Shown: in pieces, positions 15,945 through 25,208 of the stretch
Layout: every line of letters begins with the position of its first letter
Numbering within the stretch: position 1 is the stretch's first letter
Assembly (NCBI GenBank): GCA_003166025.1
Contig: PMWT01000052.1
Coordinates: 1 to 46,652 of the forward strand
DNA length: 46,652 nt
Direction: 5' to 3'
From: Acidimicrobiaceae bacterium
Lineage (GTDB): Bacteria; Actinomycetota; Acidimicrobiia; Acidimicrobiales; Palsa-688
Translations under genes and position numbers: made by a program
The notes under the pieces: model-generated
The model's database searches: none
What the model was told of the DNA's origin: nothing
The model's input: only the letters and a program-made list of their open reading frames with translations

Positions 15945-15960
15945 AAGTTCCCCGAACTTC
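15944..15960. repeat. Short palindrome at the truncated end of the Tn3 fragment
   Basis: GAAGTTC-CCC-GAACTTC, 7-base perfect arms, starts on the last base of the second direct repeat and coincides with the point where Tn3 transposase similarity stops. Confidence 0.6.
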
Positions 15961-16182
15961 GGAGGGCACCTCCAGCGGGTCGAGGAGGAACGCCCCCAGG
16001 AACCTAACGGTGCCGAGCACCACAGCGAAGCCGAGGCGATGGGTGTCGGAGCGACGCTTGTTGACCAGGTGGAGGTCCGCGTCGTCCAAGATGAAATAGC
16101 GTTCGAGGTCACCGCGGGAGGGGACGACCGTGTACCGCCCGTACCCTGCGACCTGGTCGTCGCTCAGGAAGTCAACTGGCAT
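15955..16182 (-). pseudogene. Tn3-family transposase, N-terminal fragment
   Basis: The minus strand encodes MPVDFLSDDQVAGYGRYTVV, then LERYFILDDADLHLVNKRRS and RLGFAVVLGTVRFLGAFLLD. This is the start of the N-terminal (DUF4158) domain of Tn3-family transposases, which normally run to about 1,000 residues. Similarity ends after LEVPSEV at about 15955, next to the repeats at 15903-15960; the rest of the transposase, including the DDE catalytic core, is absent. The start ATG at 16182 is that of the family. It is a relic and cannot transpose. Confidence 0.85.
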
Positions 16183-16728
16183 GACATGAGCTTGAAACAC
16201 TTGTGGCCCTACTGCTCGTCAGACCGCCCCTTCAGCGACGGCCATCGCGCCAACCTCCGGTCCGATCCTCCTCAACCCCCGTGATCGACGACTCCCCCTC
16301 CCGCAACAGCTGGCCACCCACGCACGAGGGCTCGCTGGACCGGGTTCGGCTCCACTGGCTCGAGCACCCCGACCTCATGGCGAAGGAGATCTCGGACGGG
16401 TCGGGGATAGTGTCGGCGTAAGCGGTTGAGGCGCGCCTATTGTTGAGTCGTCTGTAGGTCTGCCGGCCTGCCCTTAGCTCCATGTCTAGGCAAGACATGG
16501 TTCGGCTCCTAACGTCGCAGGTCATGGAGCCCACAGGGATTGAAGGGGGTTGGCGCACGCTGGCGTACCGATGCGCAGCAGCGGCACGCCGTGCTGACAA
16601 GATGGTCGGCGTCCCGCCGCCATTTTCTGCTCGAGTGGTCTTGGGCGTGTTGCCGACCGAGGGCTGACCTGACACCATGGCCGGATGAGAAGCACAGGTG
16701 CGGGGCTCATCCCGCCGCTGGTTGTCAA
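16183..16728. other. Region without an assignable gene between Tn3 fragment and large exported protein
   Basis: About 545 bases. Short open frames occur on both strands (for example 16203-16421 plus, ending in LHWLEHPDLMAKEISDGSG), but none resembles a family I know or has a clear ribosome-binding site. Codon position bias is weak. It probably consists of transposon debris plus the promoter of the following gene. Confidence 0.5.
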
Positions 16729-19700
16729 ATGAAGCGCACCACCGGGGCACTTCCTGGGTGGGGTCTGCGGTCGACCGGGGGCCGCCCGTCGCTTCTGCGG
16801 TCTCGGCTCGCCGTTGTCACCCTCTCGGTGATCGCAGCCGTCGCCGCTCTAACCATGAGCGCCCTGCCCGCCGCCGCTTCACGCCCGAGAGCCAGTGCTG
16901 CGGCAAGCGCGGTGCCCGACGTAGCGGCCACAACGCTCACAACATACGCCGGGGGTTCAGCTGTTACCCCACCCCAGCCCTGTACGTCCACCGTGGACTT
17001 TGATGGGCAGGAGCCGGTTGGCCCTGGTTCTTGGTGCCTGCTCTCGTGGACCGTGGGCCTTACGTTGCCGGGGCCCTATAAGCCAACTGGCGGCGGCACC
17101 CTCGGCGACTACGTGGCCCACCTCAGTGCAACGGCTCCAACTTCAGTAACCATTGCCGTCCCCGACGGCGGGTTGTTCATGGGCTCGGGCGCCTGCGAGG
17201 CACTGGCACCAGGAGCGTACTCTTCGGGCACATCTCTTGAGCCGTGCCTGGCCACGTACACATCGACCGAGGACGTTGCGAGCAAGGAGCGGGCCCGAAG
17301 CGTCGGCGTTGGAGGGGGGCTCATCCAAGGGCTTTCGTGCGGCCACGGAGCGCCCGATCACGCCTCCAGTTGCACGATCAAGTTCAGCGCTGTGGCGGCC
17401 AATGACACACCGTTCGAGCCTTGGTACATTTCGGCCCTCAGCTACTACAACGGGAACGTAGTCAGCGCCGGGGAGTTCGCGATCGAGCTTGTCTGGCCGG
17501 TCTCGTCGGCAACGACCACCACCACTACCAGCGGCACCTCGCTGGCCGTCAGTGTCACGACCCCGGGGCTGGCCGGCCCCGTAGCGGTCGGCCAGCCGGT
17601 GGCCGTTTCCGCCACTGTCACCGCGCTGGGCGGCCCGGTGAGCTCGATCTCGCTCAGCGACGGTTCCACGTCTCCCGACGTGTCGCTGGTGGGGGCCAAG
17701 GTGCCCCCGCCGTTCTCGCTCGCCGTCGGGACTAGCAAGAGCTTCGCCTTTGATGTCAGCGCGTCTAAACCGGGGACGGCCACGCTGGACCTGGTCGCCG
17801 ACGGGACATCCAGTTCCGGGGCGCCCGTGGAGGGCTCGGGCCTGACGAAGTTCAAGGTGGGGACCGGGGCGTTGTCCATAACATTTGCCACCACCCCCGC
17901 GATCGTCAAGCTCAGCGTGGACGACAAAGGGGCCATAACCGCCCAGCCCGTCACGGTGGCGGTGACGTTTAAGAACTTGTCCAAGAAGGCCAAGCTCACC
18001 GGGGTGCAGCTCATCGGCCTTGCTCCCGAGCCTCAAGACAAGACCCTGGCCCTGGCCAAGCTCGGCCTCGCCCCCGGCACCCTACCGGTGACGATCACCA
18101 CCAAGACCAAAGCGGCTGGCACCATCGCTCCGGGGGCGTCGGTCACGACCAAGTTCACCCTCAAGGTGACCGGCGACGGGGCCTACCAGTGGCGGGCGCT
18201 GGCGCTGTACCGCGACCCTGCCGCGCCCGGGGGCAACGGCCGGGCGGCCGGGCTCGGGGGCCCCTTCACCGCTACCGTTCCTCCGCTGTACTTCTCGGCC
18301 CAGACCGATCCGGCCAGCGTCCTCGCCCGAGGTGGCGCCAACTGGGTCAAAGGGGGTGCCACCTGGTTCATTTCGGGAGAGGTAAAGAACGAGAGCGCGT
18401 ACAAGGACCTGTGTGTTGCCCCCCTCATGCCTAGCTTCACCGGCAACGCCGCCGGGGTCGGCCCCCACGACATAACGGTGGCCGGGAACACGCAGCTGGC
18501 ACCGCCGTACGCCGGGGAGCTGCGCCCGGGGCAATCGGTAGACCTGTCCATGTTCGTCAACACCTCCGCCGACGGCTCCACCCGAGGGTCAGTCGACCTC
18601 AACCCGCAGGCCGGCGTGCTGGCGCCGGGGGGCCAGTGCACGGCGGCCACCATCGGGGCCATGACCATGCTGGCGGCGGGCGACACGACCATGGCCAAGG
18701 GCTCGACGGACCAGGTGGTCCACGTCGACACCTCGGTCCCGGTCGCCCCCCCGTCCTCCCTGCCCGTCAATGCCGTCTACTTCTACGGCGCCTACGCCAG
18801 CCACTTTTGGTCCAACGTCGCCGGCAAGTTGTTCTCGCTGGTAGCGAGTGCCAGGGACGCCGTTTCGTTCCAGAACTTCTACGACAACCTGCTCCTGCAC
18901 AGCCCGCCGGTGGCCGCGGCGCGCACCGCCCTCGAGGAGTACCAGGCCTTGGTGGTGGCCACCGACGTACTGGCCAATTATTGGCGCACGGCGTCGCCCG
19001 CCGAACAAACCAACGTGCTCACCCAGGTAGCGAGCGTGCTGCGGCGCGAAGGGGGCGACTTTTGGAAGGCCACCAAAGGGACAGTAGAGGACGCCGCTAA
19101 AGACTGGCTAGACCAGACCGAAAGCGTCTACGCCACCGGTGATGACCGCCAGATCTATGCCTTTTGGGGCGGTACGACGGGCGACGTCGTGGCCGAGGTG
19201 GCCACCAACCTGGCCATCGGCGAGCTGAGCACCCGGCTGGTCGATACCGCCCCCGCCCTGGTCAGGACGTTCGAGCGCGCCGCCGGTGAGTCGGTCGTCA
19301 TCAAGGCGCTGCGGGACATGCCCCCGGGCAAGATCCTCAACTTCACCGAGATGCAGACGCTGTGGGGGCTGTCCAAGGACGACCTAGCCGCCTTCGCCAA
19401 GATAGCCAACGACGAAGACGTGCTCATCGGGGTGCGGGGCCGGGCCCCGATCTCGGTGCAGAACCTGGAAGAGGGTGCCGTCTGGAAGCACGAGAACCTG
19501 AAACCCAAGAACGTGAACCCCATCGACATCGAGTACCTCGGGTTCCCGAGCACGAGCAACGGCCTGGTCCAGTTCCGGACCTACACGTTCGAAGAGGAGC
19601 ACTATATATTCCAAAAGATCAGGGCGGCGCGGCTGTCGGCGGCGGACTACAAGATCGTGATGGACCGCTTCGAGACCCGGCTGGGCGAGGTCAAATATCT

Positions 19701-20268
19701 AAAGACCATCGAGGGCTTCGCCAAGAGCGGTGAGATCAACGTCGGCTTCAACTATGCCGACAACGGCATCCAACAAGCCACTACCCGCCAGATCCGCAAG
19801 TTCGCCCTGGAATCCCAGGAAGTAGCGGGTGGGACCCTGTACACCCCCTATCAGGAAAACCTGTCGCTGTACTCGCTGCGCAAAGGTGGCACGTTGCCGT
19901 CGTGGTGCGAGCGCGGCCTAGGCTCGGTCCTGTGCCGGGTGACCGGGGACATGGACGGGGTCTACATCACCACCACGGCGGGCGGCGCCGTCGACCAGTC
20001 CAAACTGGTGAGGATCTACGAGGCTCTCCAGGCCGTCGGGTGGCAACACCCGGAAACCCTGACCTGGATCAACGATGCCGGCGAGTTCTTGTTCGGGGCC
20101 AAGGCCAAGATCCTGGCCGGACTGGAGCTGGGCGGGGAACCGATGATCCAGTTCGCTCCCAACTTCAAGCAGTACGCCACCTACCTGGACCTAGCCAAGT
20201 CGAAGCTGATCAGCTCCACCAACTACTACCTGGACATCGTGGGCGGCTACACCGACCTGGCGCCCTGA
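16729..20268 (+). CDS. Large exported multi-domain protein with C-terminal cyclase-like motifs
   Basis: 1,179 residues from the ATG at 16729, chosen because it gives a proper signal peptide (RSRLAVVTLSVIAAVAALTMSALPAAASRPRA); the frame is open further upstream. The first part (about 45-260) is beta-rich with several cysteines, followed by a threonine-rich linker (ATTTTTTSGTS) and two or more Ig/CARDB-like beta domains (about 270-660). The part from about 700 to the end is alpha-beta. It contains IGVRGRAPISVQNLEEGAVW, K920-x4-K925-x-K927, VTGDMDGVYI (D1074-x-D1076) and WQHPETLTWINDAGEFLFG (H1107). In order and partly in spacing these recall the catalytic lysines, DxD and histidine of anthrax edema factor and ExoY adenylyl cyclases. 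That likeness is my inference from remembered motifs. Secretion is well supported, function is not. Confidence 0.75.
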   Translation: MKRTTGALPGWGLRSTGGRPSLLRSRLAVVTLSVIAAVAALTMSALPAAASRPRASAAASAVPDVAATTLTTYAGGSAVTPPQPCTSTVDFDGQEPVGPGSWCLLSWTVGLTLPGPYKPTGGGTLGDYVAHLSATAPTSVTIAVPDGGLFMGSGACEALAPGAYSSGTSLEPCLATYTSTEDVASKERARSVGVGGGLIQGLSCGHGAPDHASSCTIKFSAVAANDTPFEPWYISALSYYNGNVVSAGEFAIELVWPVSSATTTTTTSGTSLAVSVTTPGLAGPVAVGQPVAVSATVTALGGPVSSISLSDGSTSPDVSLVGAKVPPPFSLAVGTSKSFAFDVSASKPGTATLDLVADGTSSSGAPVEGSGLTKFKVGTGALSITFATTPAIVKLSVDDKGAITAQPVTVAVTFKNLSKKAKLTGVQLIGLAPEPQDKTLALAKLGLAPGTLPVTITTKTKAAGTIAPGASVTTKFTLKVTGDGAYQWRALALYRDPAAPGGNGRAAGLGGPFTATVPPLYFSAQTDPASVLARGGANWVKGGATWFISGEVKNESAYKDLCVAPLMPSFTGNAAGVGPHDITVAGNTQLAPPYAGELRPGQSVDLSMFVNTSADGSTRGSVDLNPQAGVLAPGGQCTAATIGAMTMLAAGDTTMAKGSTDQVVHVDTSVPVAPPSSLPVNAVYFYGAYASHFWSNVAGKLFSLVASARDAVSFQNFYDNLLLHSPPVAAARTALEEYQALVVATDVLANYWRTASPAEQTNVLTQVASVLRREGGDFWKATKGTVEDAAKDWLDQTESVYATGDDRQIYAFWGGTTGDVVAEVATNLAIGELSTRLVDTAPALVRTFERAAGESVVIKALRDMPPGKILNFTEMQTLWGLSKDDLAAFAKIANDEDVLIGVRGRAPISVQNLEEGAVWKHENLKPKNVNPIDIEYLGFPSTSNGLVQFRTYTFEEEHYIFQKIRAARLSAADYKIVMDRFETRLGEVKYLKTIEGFAKSGEINVGFNYADNGIQQATTRQIRKFALESQEVAGGTLYTPYQENLSLYSLRKGGTLPSWCERGLGSVLCRVTGDMDGVYITTTAGGAVDQSKLVRIYEALQAVGWQHPETLTWINDAGEFLFGAKAKILAGLELGGEPMIQFAPNFKQYATYLDLAKSKLISSTNYYLDIVGGYTDLAP

Positions 20269-20780
20269 CCGAGCAGATTGCTCCACTCTGGGTCACCCCG
20301 AAGATAGCAGTGCCGGGAGCGATCTCGTTGACGGCCGCCTCGTGGCCTTCCTCGAGATGGCCGGCGGCGCCTCTGGGCCGGGACGCACTTCTTCAGGGAG
20401 CCTCTAGGGTTGACCAGGGCACGATAAAAGGCGCTCGTTTGGGGCCGCGCCTGGGCAACGGTCGAGCAAGAGCCGGTACAGAAAGGCAAACAAACTGGCC
20501 AAGCTTGGAAATGAGCGCTGTCGCCTGCGACCCACAAGGGACCACCTGAGCGCTGGTATTGGCAGCCTCATGGGACCACCCCCGTTGCCAGTCTGCGGAG
20601 GGCCTTCGGGCTCGGGCCCTTACCCCGACGATTGGTACGGCCGCCCGCAGGTGTTACGTGCCTACGACGCCCGCGGTTGGATCCACCCGGCCACGACGAC
20701 GCACGACGGCTCAGACCCCGTTGCGGCCCTTTTACTAAGCCTGACTCCGTACCCGTAGTCGGGCCCCTCCGTCGGTCCGG
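20269..20780. other. Gene-poor gap downstream of the large exported protein
   Basis: About 510 bases. A 62-codon open frame at 20570-20758 (GPPPLPVCGGPSGSGPYPDD, GRPQVLRAYDARGWIHPATT) has no recognised relative or clear ribosome-binding site. No convincing terminator hairpin or RNA gene is seen. Confidence 0.4.
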
Positions 20781-21095
20781 TCAGTGGGGGAGTACCCCGG
20801 AACGCCTGCACGCGGCCCGGACCTGTGCGGCGATGTTGTCCCCCGAGGCTGCAGCGGCTTCGGCGGTGCACCATTTTCGGGCGCCGGCGCCGCAGTGCTG
20901 GAGATCCGCGCCCCCGATCGGGCCTGCGATCACGACCGTGACGCACCAGCCCTTCGAGCCCAGCTCGGTGGCCGCCCAGACGCCCACCCCCACCCCGGGT
21001 ACCAAGATGGCGGCTGCCAGGGCCCACGCCAAACGGCGCTGATGAGGAGCAAGGGCGGGCGCGTTCGCTCGCAGCGCTTCGTAGTCGGGCGGCAT
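20781..21095 (-). CDS. Small single-pass membrane protein with extracytoplasmic cysteines
   Basis: Minus-strand frame of 104 residues from the ATG at 21095, with strong G/C preference at third positions. An N-terminal stretch PPDYEALRANAPALAPHQRR leads into one transmembrane helix LAWALAAAILVPGVGVGVWAA (about residues 18-38). A roughly 65-residue tail contains four cysteines (KGWC, LQHC, KWC, RAAC) that could form two disulfides outside the cell. I do not recognise the family. It is convergent with the large exported protein and divergent from the von Willebrand D-domain protein. A longer in-frame start at 21185 exists, but its extra 30 residues look like non-coding sequence. Confidence 0.6.
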   Translation of the reverse strand: MPPDYEALRANAPALAPHQRRLAWALAAAILVPGVGVGVWAATELGSKGWCVTVVIAGPIGGADLQHCGAGARKWCTAEAAAASGDNIAAQVRAACRRSGVLPH

Positions 21096-21473
21096 AACCA
21101 CCAGATCCTGGGGGTCGACCACCCCGCTTTGTGGCTTGAGGTTGCCCAGAAATAGTGCGCACGGGTTATGCGGAGCCCGACGCATCGCGATCGCAGGTTG
21201 GTCGGAGATGCACGTCCAGCCTCCAGGGCCGCCATCTCCTGGACGGCCGCTCCAATGCCTGGAGCACCAAAATAAGCTGTGGCCGCTTCGCTCCGGCGTT
21301 CGGGGTGCCGCTCCTCGAGCGGGCCCGGCTGCGATCAGGCTGCGATCGCCGGCTCCTAGCGTCCAGCACGTGAGCGCTCATACCACTACGCCGGAGGGAA
21401 TTATGGACCGTTGTCTTTTGGTCTCTAGAGGAACGTGCCGTAACTTGGCCGAGGCCGACTTCCAAGGGGACAA
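21096..21473. other. Divergent intergenic region
   Basis: About 380 bases between the start of the small membrane protein (minus) and the 1,163-residue exported protein (plus). It should contain both promoters. I find no RNA gene or clear hairpin. CCAAGGGGA directly before 21474 is the ribosome-binding site for the downstream gene. Confidence 0.4.
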
Positions 21474-24400
21474 GTGAGGATGGGACGGCCCGGATCTTCA
21501 GCAAGGAGCTGGCGGCCAGTGAAGGCTGCCCTGGCGTTGGTGGCAGCCATGCTCGCCTCCGGCCTTCACAGCGCCACCGGCGAGGCCGCCGGGACGCTCC
21601 CCGGCTCAAGCAGTGCCCCCGTGGCGGCCGAGAACCCGGTCGCTACCGCCCCTGCTCCCGTTGTTGGTAACGCCAGCCCGGCACCGGTCCGGGCCAAAGT
21701 GGCAGCGCTAGCCAAGCCTGCCTACGAATTGATTTTCACACCACTGACCGCCCTGCCGGCGCAAGTAAAGGCACCGTCGGTCAAGCAGACGGCGGCCTTC
21801 GCCGCCCTCAACGCCCTGCTCAGGGACGGGACGCGCCTTAGCGAGGACGTCATCGGGATGGGGGTCTCGCTGCAGCGGGCCCAAGCCGCCAGCGGCGCCG
21901 GTGCACAGCTGTGGTACCTGCGCCAGACCAACGCCAGTGCCGACTACGCCGGGCTCGCAGCCGGCCTGGTCTCGGGCTTCCCCGCCTTGCAGACGAGCAT
22001 GGCCCGGGCGTTCGTGGCCGACAAGATGAGCCTGACCCTCACTCCTGCGCAGGTGGCGGTGGTCAAAATGAAGCTCCGGCAGGGCCCGCCGGCCGTCTTC
22101 ATGCAAATGCTCCAGGTGGCGGCGGCACCCTACCAGCGCTCCAGCGCCCCCGAGGCGGCCGCGTTGAGGGCGGCCATCCTCGCCTCCGTCCCGACCTTGC
22201 AAGCGGAGCTGGCAGACCTGCCGACCACGGCCCTGGTACTGCCGGCGGTGCTCGCCTCGAGCTCCATCACGACCCCAGAGGTGAGCTTGGCGAGGGCACT
22301 AGAAAATTATGCCAACAGCATCTTGCAGCCGGTCCCGGGGGCGTCGCCCGGCGCCGGGGCCGAGCGGCCCGAGCTCGGAGCGGGCTTCTTCCTCGATGGT
22401 GAACCGCAGGCAGGGGCGACCGAGGCCCTTGAGAAACTGCACGATGGTCTCGATGGCCTTTCGGCACTGGCCAAGCAATTTGGGGGCGAGGCGGTCGAGG
22501 GCGCGGCGGAGGGGACGACCGAACCGCTGGGTGAAGCTTTCGGCTACGCTTTCGCCGCCTCCACCTTCATCGAGGCCGGTGACGCTCTCGCGGTGGGCGC
22601 CGACGCCGGCGGAGGAGGCGGGGAAGCTAGTGGTCAGGACGCCAGTGCCGGCTCTTACGGTGACCCCCACCAGATGACCTTCTCGGGAGCCGAGTACGAC
22701 TTCCAAGCCGCCGGCGAGTTCACCCTTGTCAAATCGACCACGGACGACCTCGAGGTCCAGGTCCGCCAGGAGCCCTTCCCGGGCGCCGGCAGTATCGCCG
22801 TCGACACGGCAACGGCTATGCGTGTCAACGGTACCGTCGTGGAACTTGCTGCAAACGCGTCCGACAACCTGCAGCTGTGGGTCAACCGCCAGCCCGTGGC
22901 CTACGCCGGCCGCTCACTGGCCGGCGGCGGGAAGATTTCCGTTGGCCCCGACGGGGCCACGGTGACCTGGCCCGACGGGACGGCAGTGTCAGTGTTCTCC
23001 ATGAGGACCTTTGCTGCCGCCGGGAGGGTGACCTGCAACACCGGCAACGCCATCGACCTGACCGTCGGGGTACCGCCGGCGCGCTCCGGCCACCTCGAGG
23101 GCCTGCTCGGGGACCCGGGAGCGCCACCAGACGAGCTCCTGGGGGGCAATGGGGACAAGTACAACATGAACGTGCTCAGCTTGCCATGGGCCAGCGCCCA
23201 TAACTTTGACGTGCTCTATCACCAGTTCGCCCCGAGCTGGCGGGTCAGCCAGCAGTCCTCGCTGTTCCACTACCCGAAGGGGACGAGCACGGCCTCCTTC
23301 ACCGATCTCAATGCCCCGAGCAAGGCGCTCACTGTGCGGTCGATGGCGCCCAAAACGGCCGTCGCGGCGGAAAAGGACTGCAAAGCGGCCGGCATCACCA
23401 ACGGCTACCTGCTCAACGAGTGCACTTACGACGTGGGTCTCACCAATGGTCGCGGCGTCTGCTTGGCTGCGGCTGATGCCCATGTCCAGGCCACGATCGG
23501 AGGCCCCAGCGCCAAGGGCCTGCCCGACAGCAGCGGCTCCCTCCCGGCACCCGGCAGTGCCCCGACCACAACCACAACCACCGCTCCGCGGGGGACGACC
23601 ATCAGCAGCTCCGCGCCGGGCCCTCAGGGGCCGGGCATCGTCCTTGTCCAGCCCGCCCAGCAGGACAGGTTCTCCGGCGGAGGCTTCGCGACGGTATCTG
23701 ACGGCCAGGGTGACACATTTGTGAGCTGGAGCAACTTTGGGAAACGGGGAGGCGTGTTCCTTTGCACCCTGAGGACTGGCTCGTCCAATTGCCTGAACGG
23801 CACCCAGGTTTCCGCGTCGACCGAGACGTCCCCCGCCCCCGGGACGGACATCCATTTGCTGGCCGGGCACCGCTCGGTGCGGGTGCTCTGGTTCGATGAC
23901 AGCGACGGAGGCGCCACCGTACAGGAGGCGACCGCCACGGCTGGAGGCGTGCCGTCTGCCAGTCACGCCTTGGAGCGGGGACCAACGGCCGGCGCCCTGA
24001 TGGACGCCAGGACCGGGCCAGGTGGCCACCTGTGGACCTTGACCGCTAATGGGGACGGGACCCAATTGCGCCTGGCCAAGGACGGCGTCGTCGTGGCTGG
24101 GCCGGCCGTGCCTTGGGCCGTGGGCTACGCCCAACTGGCCTTCGCCGGTGGTACGGCCGTGATCGCCGTGCAAAAGGCGGGCAGCCTGAGCACTCCGGTC
24201 GACTATGCATGGGACGCGGGAGGGAGCTGGACGGCTTTGCGCCCGCTGTCGGGGACCTGGAGCGTTGGCTACGCCCCGGGGCTGACCCAGACAGGGGCCG
24301 GCCTGCGCCTGGTCACTGCTACCGCCGACGCGTCGTACAAGCCTGTGGTTTCGCGCTGGACGGGCCACGGATTTTCCGCCGCCTTGCCCATCGGTGACAC

Positions 24401-24965
24401 CAATAACTGCGCTCCCAACAGCGCCCAAACCGCCAGCGACCCGAGCGGGCGCCTCACTGACGTGACCAACGAGTGCGGGATGATCACGGTTGACAACATG
24501 CCCACCTCGTCTCGCGCCGCTATATTCCGTTTCGCGGCCAAGGGAACCGTGGCCGGTAGTACCCCCGAGCTGGCGACGCTGCCGAGCGGGCGGGGCTGGG
24601 TGGTCTATGCCCTACAGAACGAGACCGGTTACGACCAGTTGGTGGCCGTCCCGGTCCTGCTGCCGGCGCTGACGAGCACCGTTGCCACGAGCTCGCTGGC
24701 GGGCGTGGCCCGTGTTAGCGGGCCCGTCTCTTGCCTGCCGGTGGTGAGCACTCCCGTCGCCGTTGCCGCCGCCAGCGCCGGCCATTGGCGGGTGTTGAGC
24801 AAGGCCGTCACGCTGTCGGGCATGAGCCAGGGCAGCATCCTCAACGGTGCCCGCCTACGGCCCGGCGCCTCCTACAAACTCGTCGGGATCGTCACCTTCG
24901 GCGACGGCCAACGGCGGCTCACGCTCAAGGCGGTGCTCGACTTCAAGGCCTGCCCCGCCCCCTGA
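21474..24965 (+). CDS. Large exported protein with a von Willebrand type D domain
   Basis: 1,163 residues. The N-terminal signal sequence (SWRPVKAALALVAAMLASGLHSATGEAAG) predicts export. Residues about 80-390 are helical and alanine-rich with no recognised family. At about 396 a VWD domain begins: GDPHQMTFSGAEYDFQAAGEFTLVKSTTDDLEVQVRQ, with the typical GDPH start and, near 545, GHLEGLLGDPGAPPDELLGGNG. After a threonine-rich linker (APTTTTTTAPRGTT) the last about 450 residues are beta-rich with repeated tryptophan/glycine strands (GGHLWTLTANGDGTQLRL; GRGWVVYALQNETGYDQL), like a propeller or lectin-like repeat. VWD domains mediate binding or multimerisation in secreted proteins. GTG at 21474 follows a good ribosome-binding site; an ATG lies two codons later. 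Confidence 0.8.
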   Translation: MRMGRPGSSARSWRPVKAALALVAAMLASGLHSATGEAAGTLPGSSSAPVAAENPVATAPAPVVGNASPAPVRAKVAALAKPAYELIFTPLTALPAQVKAPSVKQTAAFAALNALLRDGTRLSEDVIGMGVSLQRAQAASGAGAQLWYLRQTNASADYAGLAAGLVSGFPALQTSMARAFVADKMSLTLTPAQVAVVKMKLRQGPPAVFMQMLQVAAAPYQRSSAPEAAALRAAILASVPTLQAELADLPTTALVLPAVLASSSITTPEVSLARALENYANSILQPVPGASPGAGAERPELGAGFFLDGEPQAGATEALEKLHDGLDGLSALAKQFGGEAVEGAAEGTTEPLGEAFGYAFAASTFIEAGDALAVGADAGGGGGEASGQDASAGSYGDPHQMTFSGAEYDFQAAGEFTLVKSTTDDLEVQVRQEPFPGAGSIAVDTATAMRVNGTVVELAANASDNLQLWVNRQPVAYAGRSLAGGGKISVGPDGATVTWPDGTAVSVFSMRTFAAAGRVTCNTGNAIDLTVGVPPARSGHLEGLLGDPGAPPDELLGGNGDKYNMNVLSLPWASAHNFDVLYHQFAPSWRVSQQSSLFHYPKGTSTASFTDLNAPSKALTVRSMAPKTAVAAEKDCKAAGITNGYLLNECTYDVGLTNGRGVCLAAADAHVQATIGGPSAKGLPDSSGSLPAPGSAPTTTTTTAPRGTTISSSAPGPQGPGIVLVQPAQQDRFSGGGFATVSDGQGDTFVSWSNFGKRGGVFLCTLRTGSSNCLNGTQVSASTETSPAPGTDIHLLAGHRSVRVLWFDDSDGGATVQEATATAGGVPSASHALERGPTAGALMDARTGPGGHLWTLTANGDGTQLRLAKDGVVVAGPAVPWAVGYAQLAFAGGTAVIAVQKAGSLSTPVDYAWDAGGSWTALRPLSGTWSVGYAPGLTQTGAGLRLVTATADASYKPVVSRWTGHGFSAALPIGDTNNCAPNSAQTASDPSGRLTDVTNECGMITVDNMPTSSRAAIFRFAAKGTVAGSTPELATLPSGRGWVVYALQNETGYDQLVAVPVLLPALTSTVATSSLAGVARVSGPVSCLPVVSTPVAVAAASAGHWRVLSKAVTLSGMSQGSILNGARLRPGASYKLVGIVTFGDGQRRLTLKAVLDFKACPAP

Positions 24966-25208
24966 GCGGCGGCGCTGTGCCCCGCAACGCTGCCCACGAG
25001 CCGTGCGCGCCGGCGCTACGCACAAGGACCGGCTCTAGCACGCTCGAGCATGCTCACCCCCACTCCCAAAAACTACCGGTCGCGCCAGGGCGTGGCCTCT
25101 GGACGGGAACACCCGCTGGGTCTGCTGCCACGGCCCTGCGATCGTCCTGCGATCGCCACATGGTCTGTTTAGGGGGAGCCCTAAGCAGGCCGAAAAGGAG
25201 AAGAAAAC

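Noticed and set aside
16203-16421. Possible transposon passenger or recombinase fragment
   Set aside because: The reading frame has no motif I can name and poor start context.
22989-24428. Minus-strand open frame of 479 codons opposite the VWD protein
   Set aside because: Low-complexity shadow of a real gene with a signal peptide and domain on the other strand.
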